DNA of 9,616 nt from an uncultured Prevotella sp. (GCA_900547085.1 URFI01000077.1:1-9616); one strand, 5' to 3'; positions 1-5,951 are shown, counted from the stretch's first letter. Numbers and translations: made by a program. The notes: generated from the sequence alone by a model not told the origin.

Positions 1-14
1 TCATATTTATCAAC

Positions 15-1430
15 TTAAATTAATTCCGCCAACGGGTCTCTGCTTACATAAACATATGTATAGTACTTCCATTTACCACCACCAGGCCAAACGGCAGTTG
101 TAACTTTCACAGGTGCTATCCGTATGATATCACTGACACCATCGCCATTGAGGTCTGCCGACAAGAACATTTTGCTGGTTTCTTCAACTATACTGCTACC
201 ATCTTTTGTCGGAACATCCAATTGGGTTGATTGGACATTAAAGTAAGGTAGGCTTTCCCAGACCAGATGTACGGGAGAAAGTTTTTTGCCCTCGCCATTT
301 TGCTCCTCAATTCTCACCAGGCGAGTCCATTTCTTATTGGTGTAATCAGAATTATCAGCATAACTAAATGTATATTTTCGGTATATGGTGTTGTTACATG
401 TTGTTGTAATGGCAGAAAGACACATGTCTATCTTTCCCAGCTGGTCTTCAATGGTAAACGGTCTGGCGTTTTCTCCGAGTCCCCGATAGGTGAAACTCAC
501 TCGATTGACTATTCCACGACTCTTTGTTGAGTTAGTACCATAAGTGATGGTAATGGGTCTGATGCTAAGATTGCTGATTGCATACTCATAAGTGATGTAG
601 TTGGCGTATTTGTCAGTTGCCCGGTTGACATACCATGAGGCGATGCGCGCACGGCCGCTTTTGTTTCTATATGTTACTTTTGAACTGGCTGAGTTGCCGT
701 ATTGATAGGTCATACCCGTGTTGGTAGTCACCTCAAACCATGTAGTTGCCTCGCTGGTGCCGTAATTTCCATGCACAACCACTTTTGTAAATGGGTCGCC
801 CTCTACTGTATAGGTCGCTCCGTCTTGTCCTGAAGTACCCGATTGGAGTATCAGGCGCTTGCCGTCAAGTAACAAGTTATCCACCGCCGTATAGGTAACT
901 CCACCCTGCCATCCGTCATGGAACAAATCGTATCCACCTCGGGTGATGGCGGAGATTCCCGTGATGCTGAATCCATACCCTGCCAGTCCGTATCCATTTA
1001 ATTGACTATTGTATGATAACCCTATTTGCGGTGTCAGTGAGCCACCATGAGGAACTTCAAATTGCAAATTGTAGGTTGCAGCTCCAGAGCGACCGACTGA
1101 AAAGCTTCCACCAAGGGTTCCGACAGAACAACTGGGATCAGGATCCAATATAGGGGCGGGCTCTATAGGTTCAACTATTCTCGTTGAATCAACTACCATC
1201 GTATCAAATTCTGCTGGTCTCCTCCCCGGGGCGAGCTGGATGTGCTTCGATGGCTGTGCAGACATGTTTTCTGCTAATACCTCATTTATACCAGTGCCTA
1301 TGCCATGCAGGCTGTCACGCGGAATCGTATCCCGACTGGCACTGAAACCAGATGTGACCGCGGCTTGTATACAGGTCGTCAAACAAAGCGACAGAAGGCA
1401 AAGAAAAAAAACTTTCAAGTGTGTTTTCAT
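15..1430 (-). CDS. SpvB/TcaC N-terminal domain protein, apparently truncated
   Basis: This is a 471-residue exported protein of the SpvB/TcaC class, the family that forms the N-terminal part of insecticidal toxin complex and Rhs-type shell proteins. A signal peptide is seen at about 1-24 (MKTHLKVFF, then a Leu/Cys-rich core ending near IQAA). A low-complexity linker with PIEPAPILDPDP follows at about 86-99. The SpvB core starts near 104 with GTLGGSFSVGRSGAATY and continues through VPHGGSLTPQIGLSYNS (127-143) and GLAGYGFSITGISAITRGG (148-166). An FG-GAP/VCBS calcium-loop motif, DLNGDGVSD, lies at 426-434. Family members in Bacteroidota usually continue for many hundreds of residues with further FG-GAP and Rhs YD repeats; here TAA at 15-17 ends the frame about 37 residues after that motif. 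The start ATG overlaps the stop of the upstream small gene (TAATG), so translation is probably coupled. It may be a pseudogene fragment, a frameshifted gene continuing outside the window, or a genuine short form. Domain identity is firm; cellular role is not known. Confidence 0.8.
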   Translation of the reverse strand: MKTHLKVFFLCLLSLCLTTCIQAAVTSGFSASRDTIPRDSLHGIGTGINEVLAENMSAQPSKHIQLAPGRRPAEFDTMVVDSTRIVEPIEPAPILDPDPSCSVGTLGGSFSVGRSGAATYNLQFEVPHGGSLTPQIGLSYNSQLNGYGLAGYGFSITGISAITRGGYDLFHDGWQGGVTYTAVDNLLLDGKRLILQSGTSGQDGATYTVEGDPFTKVVVHGNYGTSEATTWFEVTTNTGMTYQYGNSASSKVTYRNKSGRARIASWYVNRATDKYANYITYEYAISNLSIRPITITYGTNSTKSRGIVNRVSFTYRGLGENARPFTIEDQLGKIDMCLSAITTTCNNTIYRKYTFSYADNSDYTNKKWTRLVRIEEQNGEGKKLSPVHLVWESLPYFNVQSTQLDVPTKDGSSIVEETSKMFLSADLNGDGVSDIIRIAPVKVTTAVWPGGGKWKYYTYVYVSRDPLAELI

Positions 1431-1858
1431 TATTTCTTAATAATTTTCCAGGTAGTCGATTGGTTGTTGATAGTTATTCTAAGCAAGTAGGTGCCGGCAG
1501 GCTGATTGCTGATGTTGACATCAAAATTATATTGTTGCCTATCATCCAACATGACTCTATCCCCTCGCATGGTATAGATGGCCAAGGAGCATTTGTCCGT
1601 ATTCTTTATTCCAGAAATTCTAACTTTCAAGACACCGTCTGTTGGATTGGGGTATATCTTGACATCGTGTTCTTGAAGCATCTCAGAGAAAACCTGTCCT
1701 TCCGTTTCAAAGGTTTGCTGCTTCGCTTTCGAGGGTTGCATGATAATTTCCCGCTTGATACGGTTGCCTGAGGCATCATAGGCATAGGCAATTCTGGATT
1801 GCGCCATCGTAAGAAGTGGGAGACATAAAAATGTTAGGTTCATGTAAATTCTCTTCAT
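1430..1858 (-). CDS. Small T9SS type A sorting-domain protein with one YD motif
   Basis: This is a 142-residue secreted protein made almost only of export signals. The chosen ATG (1856-1858) gives a typical signal peptide, MKRIYMNLTFLCLPLLTMA, with cleavage before QSRIAY; an in-frame ATG at 1901-1903 would add 15 mostly hydrophobic residues and spoil the n-region. The mature N-terminus carries AYAYDASGNRIKRE, which matches one Rhs YD repeat (YDxxGNR). The last ~80 residues are a type IX secretion C-terminal sorting domain: KIYPNPTDGVLKVRI, then QPAGTYLLRITINN and the basic end WKIIKK. Such tails take proteins across the outer membrane and are usually cleaved during surface anchoring. Between the signals only about 45 residues remain, so the cargo is tiny. 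Its TAA shares the A of the ATG of the SpvB-like gene, implying one mRNA and related function. I infer an accessory or surface partner of the SpvB/Rhs protein; this is not demonstrated. Confidence 0.82.
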   Translation of the reverse strand: MKRIYMNLTFLCLPLLTMAQSRIAYAYDASGNRIKREIIMQPSKAKQQTFETEGQVFSEMLQEHDVKIYPNPTDGVLKVRISGIKNTDKCSLAIYTMRGDRVMLDDRQQYNFDVNISNQPAGTYLLRITINNQSTTWKIIKK

Positions 1859-1900
1859 AGCTGATAGTATTAGATTATATATTAGTTGGAAAATGATTAG

Positions 1901-1912
1901 CAAGAATTCTTG
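1901..1912. repeat. Perfect 12-bp palindrome CAAGAATTCTTG
   Basis: CAAGAATTCTTG is identical to its own reverse complement. It lies 43-54 bases upstream of the chosen start of the T9SS-tail gene. The position suits an operator for a dimeric regulator, but no further copy was noticed in the window and no regulator gene is nearby, so the role is open. Confidence 0.45.
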
Positions 1913-2097
1913 GTTGCTTAGGGTATCGAGAGAATATGAATGTACAAATCAAGTAATTATGCTGGTAAAAATCCATAGTTAGCTTACCCGTTAAAAAGTA
2001 TATTCAAATAAAGATTCTTTTCATAGGCAAACTTTAATTATAGTATGTACCTGCAATGATAGTAAAATATTCTTGAAATTGCAAAAATTTCCATTAG

Positions 2098-2171
2098 AAA
2101 AAAAACAAGGTCGTCACAATATTGACTTTACACATTGTAACGCGGATCATATTGAACTCTCGTGATTGTGA
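2098..2171 (-). terminator. Weak candidate terminator after the PBP gene
   Basis: On the minus strand TCACAAT (2171-2165) can pair with ATTGTGA (2120-2114); an 8-nt gap and then T8 (2105-2098) follow. The 44-nt loop and the gap before the T-run make this a poor intrinsic terminator, but it is the best candidate between the PBP stop and the next gene. Confidence 0.22.
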
Positions 2172-2225
2172 GGGACGTAGGTGAAGAAGAACATAACTTC
2201 AACCCTCCTTTTTTCATGACCACCA

Positions 2226-3389
2226 TCACATGTCATCAAGTGTAATGGGAATTTCTATCGGGGTGATTTTCACTTTCTTTTTCGCCCATCGTTCAGCCTT
2301 TTGGGCCGACTTCTCAGATAGTCGGCCATTGAGGTATTGCTCGATGATGAGAGAGGCCATCGGTGCAGCCAAATCAGCACCGAAACCACCATTCTCAACA
2401 TATACGCTCACAGCGATGCGAGGCAAATCTTTTGGAGCGAAACCCATGAAGGTAGAATGGTCATCCCCCTTGTTTTCAGCGGTTCCGGTCTTGCCACATA
2501 TTTCATATTGATGAGCATTGATGGCGTGTGCCGTGCCTCCTTTGACGGCTGCTCGCATGCCTTTGATGACAACGTCAATAGCCTCGGGCGTGGCCATGCA
2601 GTGGTGTCGTGTGGTGTCAACGGCGTTCCCAGGGACGTTTTCGTGAATATGGGGAGTGATGTAATAACCGCGATTACCAACCAGTGCAGCCAAATTGCAG
2701 AGTTGTAAAGGCGTAGTTTTTACTTCCCCCTGACCCATTCCTACCCACATAATGGTTGTTCCGTTCCATTTCCTGTGCAGGTTTTGCAGATAAGCCGAAT
2801 CAGGAATCAATCCACGGCCTTCATTTTCCAAATCAATGCCAAGCGATACGCCCAGTCCCATGCTGTGCATGTAGTCGGCCCACCGATTGATGGCGGCGGA
2901 AGGTGATGGATACAGCTGCCGGTTGTCGATTGTTTCTTGGAACGATTTGCAAAAAAATGCATTACACGATTGTCCAATGGCTTGAATCATTGACAGCGGC
3001 GTGCGATGTGGATGACAGCCAATACGAATGCCATTGAACGAGAAACCATGGTGACAAGCATACGTCTTCTTCGTGTCTATGGCTCCTTCTGACAGCATGA
3101 ACAAGGCTTGAGCCACCTTGAAAGTGGATCCGGGCGAATAAGATGTGGATATGGCACGATTGACGCCATCGTCCAACTTGTCGTTACTAACCAGCGCAAG
3201 CACTCGCCCTGTAGCTGGCTCGATGGCCACAATACTGCCCTGCTTGTTTTGCAACAGGCGTTTCGCCAGGCGCTGTAGCGATTGGTCTATCGTCAGCTTT
3301 CCTTCACTCAGATTAACTTGCGAAAACCCATGGAGGGGGAAAGAAACCATGAATGAAATGAAGAGAATCTGGAAAATAGTTCGCACCAT
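2226..3389 (-). CDS. Compact class B penicillin-binding transpeptidase (catalytic domain only)
   Basis: This 387-residue exported D,D-transpeptidase would cross-link peptidoglycan in the periplasm. A signal peptide spans about 1-23 (MVRTIFQILF core, ending HGFS before Q), with no retained membrane anchor evident. The PBP2-type transpeptidase domain begins at once with LTIDQSLQRLAKRLLQ (32-47) and AIEPATGRVLALVS (55-68). All three active-site motifs are present: S88-T-F-K91 in SPGSTFK, S141-C-N143, and K300-T-G302 in CGKTGTAE. WVGMGQGEVKTTPLQL (215-230) is also typical of PBP2. The usual PBP2/FtsI proteins are 600 residues or more because of an N-terminal membrane helix and a pedestal/dimerisation domain; both are missing here. 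It therefore looks like an auxiliary PBP or a specialised relative rather than the elongasome MrdA. Class D beta-lactamase is less likely because of the SxN and PGSTFK motifs. A good TACCTTTG promoter lies just upstream. Confidence 0.88.
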   Translation of the reverse strand: MVRTIFQILFISFMVSFPLHGFSQVNLSEGKLTIDQSLQRLAKRLLQNKQGSIVAIEPATGRVLALVSNDKLDDGVNRAISTSYSPGSTFKVAQALFMLSEGAIDTKKTYACHHGFSFNGIRIGCHPHRTPLSMIQAIGQSCNAFFCKSFQETIDNRQLYPSPSAAINRWADYMHSMGLGVSLGIDLENEGRGLIPDSAYLQNLHRKWNGTTIMWVGMGQGEVKTTPLQLCNLAALVGNRGYYITPHIHENVPGNAVDTTRHHCMATPEAIDVVIKGMRAAVKGGTAHAINAHQYEICGKTGTAENKGDDHSTFMGFAPKDLPRIAVSVYVENGGFGADLAAPMASLIIEQYLNGRLSEKSAQKAERWAKKKVKITPIEIPITLDDM

Positions 3390-3418
3390 CGTTTAGTTCA
3401 ACTCGTTGAATTTTAAGG

Positions 3419-3452
3419 CAAAGGTAATAAAAATTATCGACCGCCGCAGCAA
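3419..3452 (-). promoter_or_regulatory. Bacteroidota-type promoter of the PBP gene
   Basis: Read on the minus strand, TACCTTTG at 3426-3419 matches the Bacteroides -7 consensus TAnnTTTG exactly. A TTG at 3452-3450 could be the -33 element, but the 23-nt spacer is somewhat longer than usual. The start codon is about 30 bases further downstream, giving a short leader. Confidence 0.6.
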
Positions 3453-3466
3453 TTTTTCTTAAAATG

Positions 3467-3568
3467 CTAGAACGACATCAAACCTTCCTCATCTGGCGAA
3501 AGCGGCACGATTACGGCATCTTCCCAGAGAGGAATCTCCATGATATTAAAGTGCCGCTTTAAAGTCAT
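3467..3568 (-). CDS. Possible 33-residue ORF, unrecognised
   Basis: A short ORF begins MTLKRHFNIMEIPLWEDAV and ends SPDEEGLMSF (33 codons, TAG). Its amino-acid make-up and codon choice look more protein-like than the surrounding intergenic DNA, and an internal ATG at codon 10 would give a 24-residue form. No clear ribosome binding site was identified. Its first ATG lies inside the first dyad unit of the 22-bp array. It may be the surviving C-terminal end of a lost gene, a small peptide gene, or chance. It lies upstream of the PBP promoter and on the same strand. I do not recognise the family. Confidence 0.2.
   Translation of the reverse strand: MTLKRHFNIMEIPLWEDAVIVPLSPDEEGLMSF
3499..3560. 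repeat. 10-bp perfect inverted repeat, 42-bp spacer
   Basis: AAAGCGGCAC at 3499-3508 is the exact reverse complement of GTGCCGCTTT at 3551-3560. The right arm abuts the first unit of the 22-bp array. The arms could form a long-loop hairpin in RNA or mark the ends of a small degenerate element; they also lie within the possible 33-codon ORF. Confidence 0.55.
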
Positions 3569-3648
3569 TGACTTTACGCCTCATAGTCAATGACTTTAAC
3601 GTCTAAACTCCATGACTTTGGCGCGTAAACTCCATGAGTTTGAAAAGA
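3561..3648. repeat. Four 22-bp tandem units, each with a 15-bp dyad core
   Basis: Four units start exactly 22 bp apart at 3561, 3583, 3605 and 3627. The 15-bp cores are AAAGTCATTGACTTT, ATAGTCAATGACTTT, AAACTCCATGACTTT and AAACTCCATGAGTTT; each is followed by 7 bp of unrelated sequence. Unit 1 is a perfect 7-bp-arm dyad around one central base; units 2 and 4 keep six of seven pairs and unit 3 keeps five. Between units 1 and 4, both arms change together at positions 4 and 12 (G-C to C-G). The 22-bp step is about two helical turns, so all cores face the same side of the helix. This suits an array of protein sites or an intergenic repeat family; it is not CRISPR, as the spacers are only 7 bp. 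Confidence 0.75.
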
Positions 3649-3713
3649 CAGCATAATTTGATGTCTATCAACACCTTATTTCATGGGACAATTACACTAA
3701 AAATAAGTAATAA

Positions 3714-4235
3714 ACGACTATCAGTGTCATCACCTTTCAGCAAGTAAGTCACGACGCTGGTTTGTATCGCACCTACGAACCTTTTCAGACAAACCTCATC
3801 CGATACGTCAAGGCGATTGCAACGAACAAGAATCCGCGCATAGGTTTTCACATGACGTGGGCCTATCCACAATATTCAAAACACGGAGGATTCAAGAGTT
3901 ACAACAATGACCAAATGACCATGTACAATGCCATTCGGGATGCCGTTCGCCAAAACTTGGAGCATCATCCTGACATCCATTTCGTCATTCCTTCTGGTAC
4001 GGCTGTGCAAAACGCTCGCGCCACCTATCTTGGCGATCACCTTAACCGCGACGGTTTTCACTTGGATTTGGGCATAGGCCGCTACATCGCTGCATGTACA
4101 TGGGCAGAAGCACTGACGGGAAAAAGCTGTGTAGGTAAGAAGTTCCGTCCCGCAAAAGTAACGGCCAAAGATGCGTTGACGGCACAAAAAGCCGCACATG
4201 CCGCTGTTAAAACCCCATACAAGTTGGCGGAATAA
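3714..4235 (+). pseudogene. C-terminal remnant of a DUF4886 (SGNH-hydrolase-like) gene
   Basis: The frame is open from 3714, just after two in-frame TAA codons (3708-3713), to TAA at 4233-4235. DUF4886-like sequence begins at once with TISVITFQQVSHDAGLYRTY, upstream of the first possible start (TTG at 3762), so the visible homology extends beyond any plausible start codon. Other recognisable parts are IGFHMTWAYPQYS and RDGFHLDLGIGRYIAACTWAEALTG; DGFH fits the catalytic Asp/His block of SGNH hydrolases. The N-terminal half with the nucleophile serine (GNSFS-like block) is absent and is not found in the preceding DNA. The bases GACTATCAGTGTC before FQQVSH look like the family's DYIS stretch minus two bases, hinting at a frameshift. 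A TTG-initiated 157-residue product is possible but would lack the nucleophile. I call it a 5'-truncated pseudogene; the intact frame suggests recent loss. Any role in carbohydrate or ester metabolism is only inferred for the family. Confidence 0.7.
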
Positions 4236-4238
4236 CAA

Positions 4239-4273
4239 CGACTGGCTGGTGCAATTTATCAGCCAGTTGCACC
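4239..4273 (+). terminator. Hairpin region with two alternative stems
   Basis: ACTGGCTG (4241-4248) pairs with CAGCCAGT (4260-4267) over an 11-nt loop, and an outer C-G plus a G-U pair can extend the stem. An overlapping alternative pairs GGTGCAA (4248-4254) with TTGCACC (4267-4273). No T-run follows, so as an intrinsic terminator for the upstream remnant it is weak. It lies upstream of the ABC-F promoter, so it would not be in that gene's leader. Confidence 0.4.
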
Positions 4274-4294
4274 AAAATTGTAGATAAAAATGAT

Positions 4295-4302
4295 TACCTT
4301 TG
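4295..4302 (+). promoter_or_regulatory. Promoter -7 element of the ABC-F gene
   Basis: TACCTTTG matches the Bacteroides -7 consensus TAnnTTTG exactly and is followed by CACCC, about 32 bases before the ATG. No well-spaced -33 TTTG is present; TTG occurs at 4278-4280 and at 4267-4269, neither at the ideal distance. Confidence 0.65.
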
Positions 4303-4334
4303 CACCCAAATCATAAATAGTTAAGGTAAAGAAC

Positions 4335-5951
4335 ATGATAACAGTTTCAAATCTTGCCATCCAATTCGGCAAGAGAGTGCTCTACAAGGACGTCAACATC
4401 AAATTCACTCGCGGAAACATCTATGGGATTATAGGTGCCAACGGTGCAGGGAAATCAACATTATTGAAAGCCATCAGCGGCGATTTGGAGCCAAACAAAG
4501 GGACCATTGAGCTGGGACCAGGTGAGCGTTTGTCGGTACTCGAACAAGATCACTTTAAATATGATGAATTCAAGGTGATGGACACCGTGCTGATGGGGCA
4601 CGAGCCTTTGTGGAACAACATGAAAGAGCGCGAAGCCCTTTACGGCAAAGCCGAGATGACGGAAGAAGATGGGAATCGCGCAGCAGATTTGGAACTGAAG
4701 TTCGCAGAAATGAACGGATGGGAAGCTGAGAGCAATGCAGCCCAGCTTTTGCAGAATCTTGGTATCAAAGAAGACTTGCACAACAAGCAGATGGCTGAGC
4801 TTTCGAACAACGAGAAAGTGCGCGTCATGCTGGCAAGAGCCTTGTTTGGCAATCCGGAAAACTTATTGCTTGACGAGCCTACCAACGACTTGGACCTTGA
4901 CTCGGTGCAGTGGTTGGAAGAGTATTTGAGCAATGTAGAGCAAACGGTGTTGGTGGTTAGTCACGACCGTCACTTCCTGGATGCCGTCAGCACACAGACC
5001 GTTGACATCGATTTTGGTAAAGTAACGGTATTCTCAGGCAACTATTCGTTCTGGTATGAGAGTTCTCAGCTGGCATTGCGTCAGGCTCAGAACCAAAAGA
5101 TGAAAGCTGAAGAGAAGCGCAAGCAGCTGGAAGAGTTTATCAGACGGTTCTCTGCCAATGTGGCAAAAAGTAAGCAAACCACCTCTCGCAAGAAGATGTT
5201 GGAACGACTGAATGTGGAGGAAATTCGTCCGTCGAGTAGAAAATATCCTGGAATTATCTTCCAAATGGATCGAGAACCAGGCAATCAGATTCTGGAAGTT
5301 GAAGGACTCAAGGCGGTCGACACCGATGGAACGGTACTTTTTGACAACGTTAGTTTTAATGTAGAGAAAGATGAGAAGATTGTTTTCTTGAGCCATAACC
5401 CGAAAGCCATGACAGCGCTCTTCGAAATCATCAACGGCAATCGACAGGCTGATGCGGGTACATACAAATGGGGTGTGACCATCACCACCGCCTATCTCCC
5501 ACTCGACAATGCCGAATATTTCAACTCAAAGCTGAATCTTGTGGACTGGCTCAGCCAGTTTGGGACGGGCAACGAGGTGGTTATGAAAGGCTATCTGGGT
5601 CGCATGCTGTTCTCTGGCGAGGAAGTGTTGAAAGAGGTCAACGTGCTATCGGGTGGTGAAAAAATGCGCTGCATGATTGCTCGCATGCAACTGAAAAATG
5701 CCAACTGCCTGATATTAGACACACCAACCAACCACCTGGATTTGGAGAGCATCCAGGCGTTTAACAACAACCTTGTGTCTTTTAAGGGTAACATTCTGTT
5801 CTCCAGTCATGACCATGAATTCATTCAGACGGTTGCCAACCGCATCATCGAATTGACACCGAATGGCACCATAGACAAACTAATGGAATACGATGAGTAT
5901 ATCTATGATGAGCAAATCAAAGAACTGAAAGAAAAGATGTATAATTCTTGA
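4335..5951 (+). CDS. ABC-F ATPase, YbiT-like, with one degenerate ATP site
   Basis: This 538-residue cytoplasmic protein has two ABC ATPase domains and no membrane segment, which defines ABC-F proteins acting on the ribosome. Order, length and wording (IGANGAGKSTLLKAISGDLEP, VMDTVLMGHEPLW, RRFSANVAKSKQTTSRKK) match E. coli YbiT. NBD1 has Walker A GANGAGKS (34-41), Walker B LLLDEP with D180/E181, and H210 in SHDRHF. The charged linker spans about 242-310. NBD2 keeps signature LSGGE (438-442) and H492, but its Walker A position reads FLSHNPKAMT (351-360), without the G-K-S/T residues, and its Walker B reads LILDTP, with T463 in place of the catalytic Glu. The NBD1 signature is also altered (LSNNE, 156-160). 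One composite site is therefore canonical and the other degenerate. ABC-F proteins gate translation or rescue stalled ribosomes; the exact role of YbiT-type members is uncertain. It has its own promoter and downstream terminator. An AAGG lies 8 bases before the ATG. Confidence 0.92.
   Translation: MITVSNLAIQFGKRVLYKDVNIKFTRGNIYGIIGANGAGKSTLLKAISGDLEPNKGTIELGPGERLSVLEQDHFKYDEFKVMDTVLMGHEPLWNNMKEREALYGKAEMTEEDGNRAADLELKFAEMNGWEAESNAAQLLQNLGIKEDLHNKQMAELSNNEKVRVMLARALFGNPENLLLDEPTNDLDLDSVQWLEEYLSNVEQTVLVVSHDRHFLDAVSTQTVDIDFGKVTVFSGNYSFWYESSQLALRQAQNQKMKAEEKRKQLEEFIRRFSANVAKSKQTTSRKKMLERLNVEEIRPSSRKYPGIIFQMDREPGNQILEVEGLKAVDTDGTVLFDNVSFNVEKDEKIVFLSHNPKAMTALFEIINGNRQADAGTYKWGVTITTAYLPLDNAEYFNSKLNLVDWLSQFGTGNEVVMKGYLGRMLFSGEEVLKEVNVLSGGEKMRCMIARMQLKNANCLILDTPTNHLDLESIQAFNNNLVSFKGNILFSSHDHEFIQTVANRIIELTPNGTIDKLMEYDEYIYDEQIKELKEKMYNS

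Larger units (their letters stand above)
1859..2225. other. AT-rich intergenic region between PBP and T9SS-tail gene
   Basis: These 367 bases hold no convincing gene on either strand. Visible items are a perfect 12-bp palindrome at 1901-1912, a weak minus-strand promoter-like match (TAAAGTTTG read from 2036 to 2028, with TTG at 2056-2054, 17-nt spacer), and a distant inverted repeat followed on the minus strand by a T8 run (2098-2171). If the weak promoter is real, the T9SS-tail mRNA would have a leader of roughly 160 nt. Confidence 0.6.

Noticed and set aside
1368..1430. Lipoprotein signal in the SpvB-like protein (LTTC)
   Set aside because: Thr before Cys fits the lipobox poorly; an ordinary signal peptide ending near QAA is as likely.
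1421..1771. 116-codon plus-strand frame over the T9SS-tail gene
   Set aside because: The minus strand carries a clear signal peptide and T9SS tail; this frame is its shadow.
1859..1903. Upstream in-frame start for the T9SS-tail protein
   Set aside because: It would place hydrophobic residues before the basic MKR n-region and disturb an otherwise standard signal peptide.
3464..3562. Plus-strand 32-codon ORF beginning MLERHQTFLIW
   Set aside because: It overlaps the minus-strand small ORF, has no ribosome binding site and looks less protein-like.
3561..3648. CRISPR array
   Set aside because: Units are dyads with 7-bp linkers; there are no 25-40-bp unique spacers and no cas genes.
3661..3747. 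Plus-strand 28-codon ORF beginning MSINTLFHG
   Set aside because: It is out of frame with the DUF4886 remnant, ends inside it and resembles nothing recognised.
3876..4238. 120-codon minus-strand open frame opposite the DUF4886 remnant
   Set aside because: The plus strand shows clear DUF4886 sequence, while the antisense product is Cys-rich with no recognisable motif.
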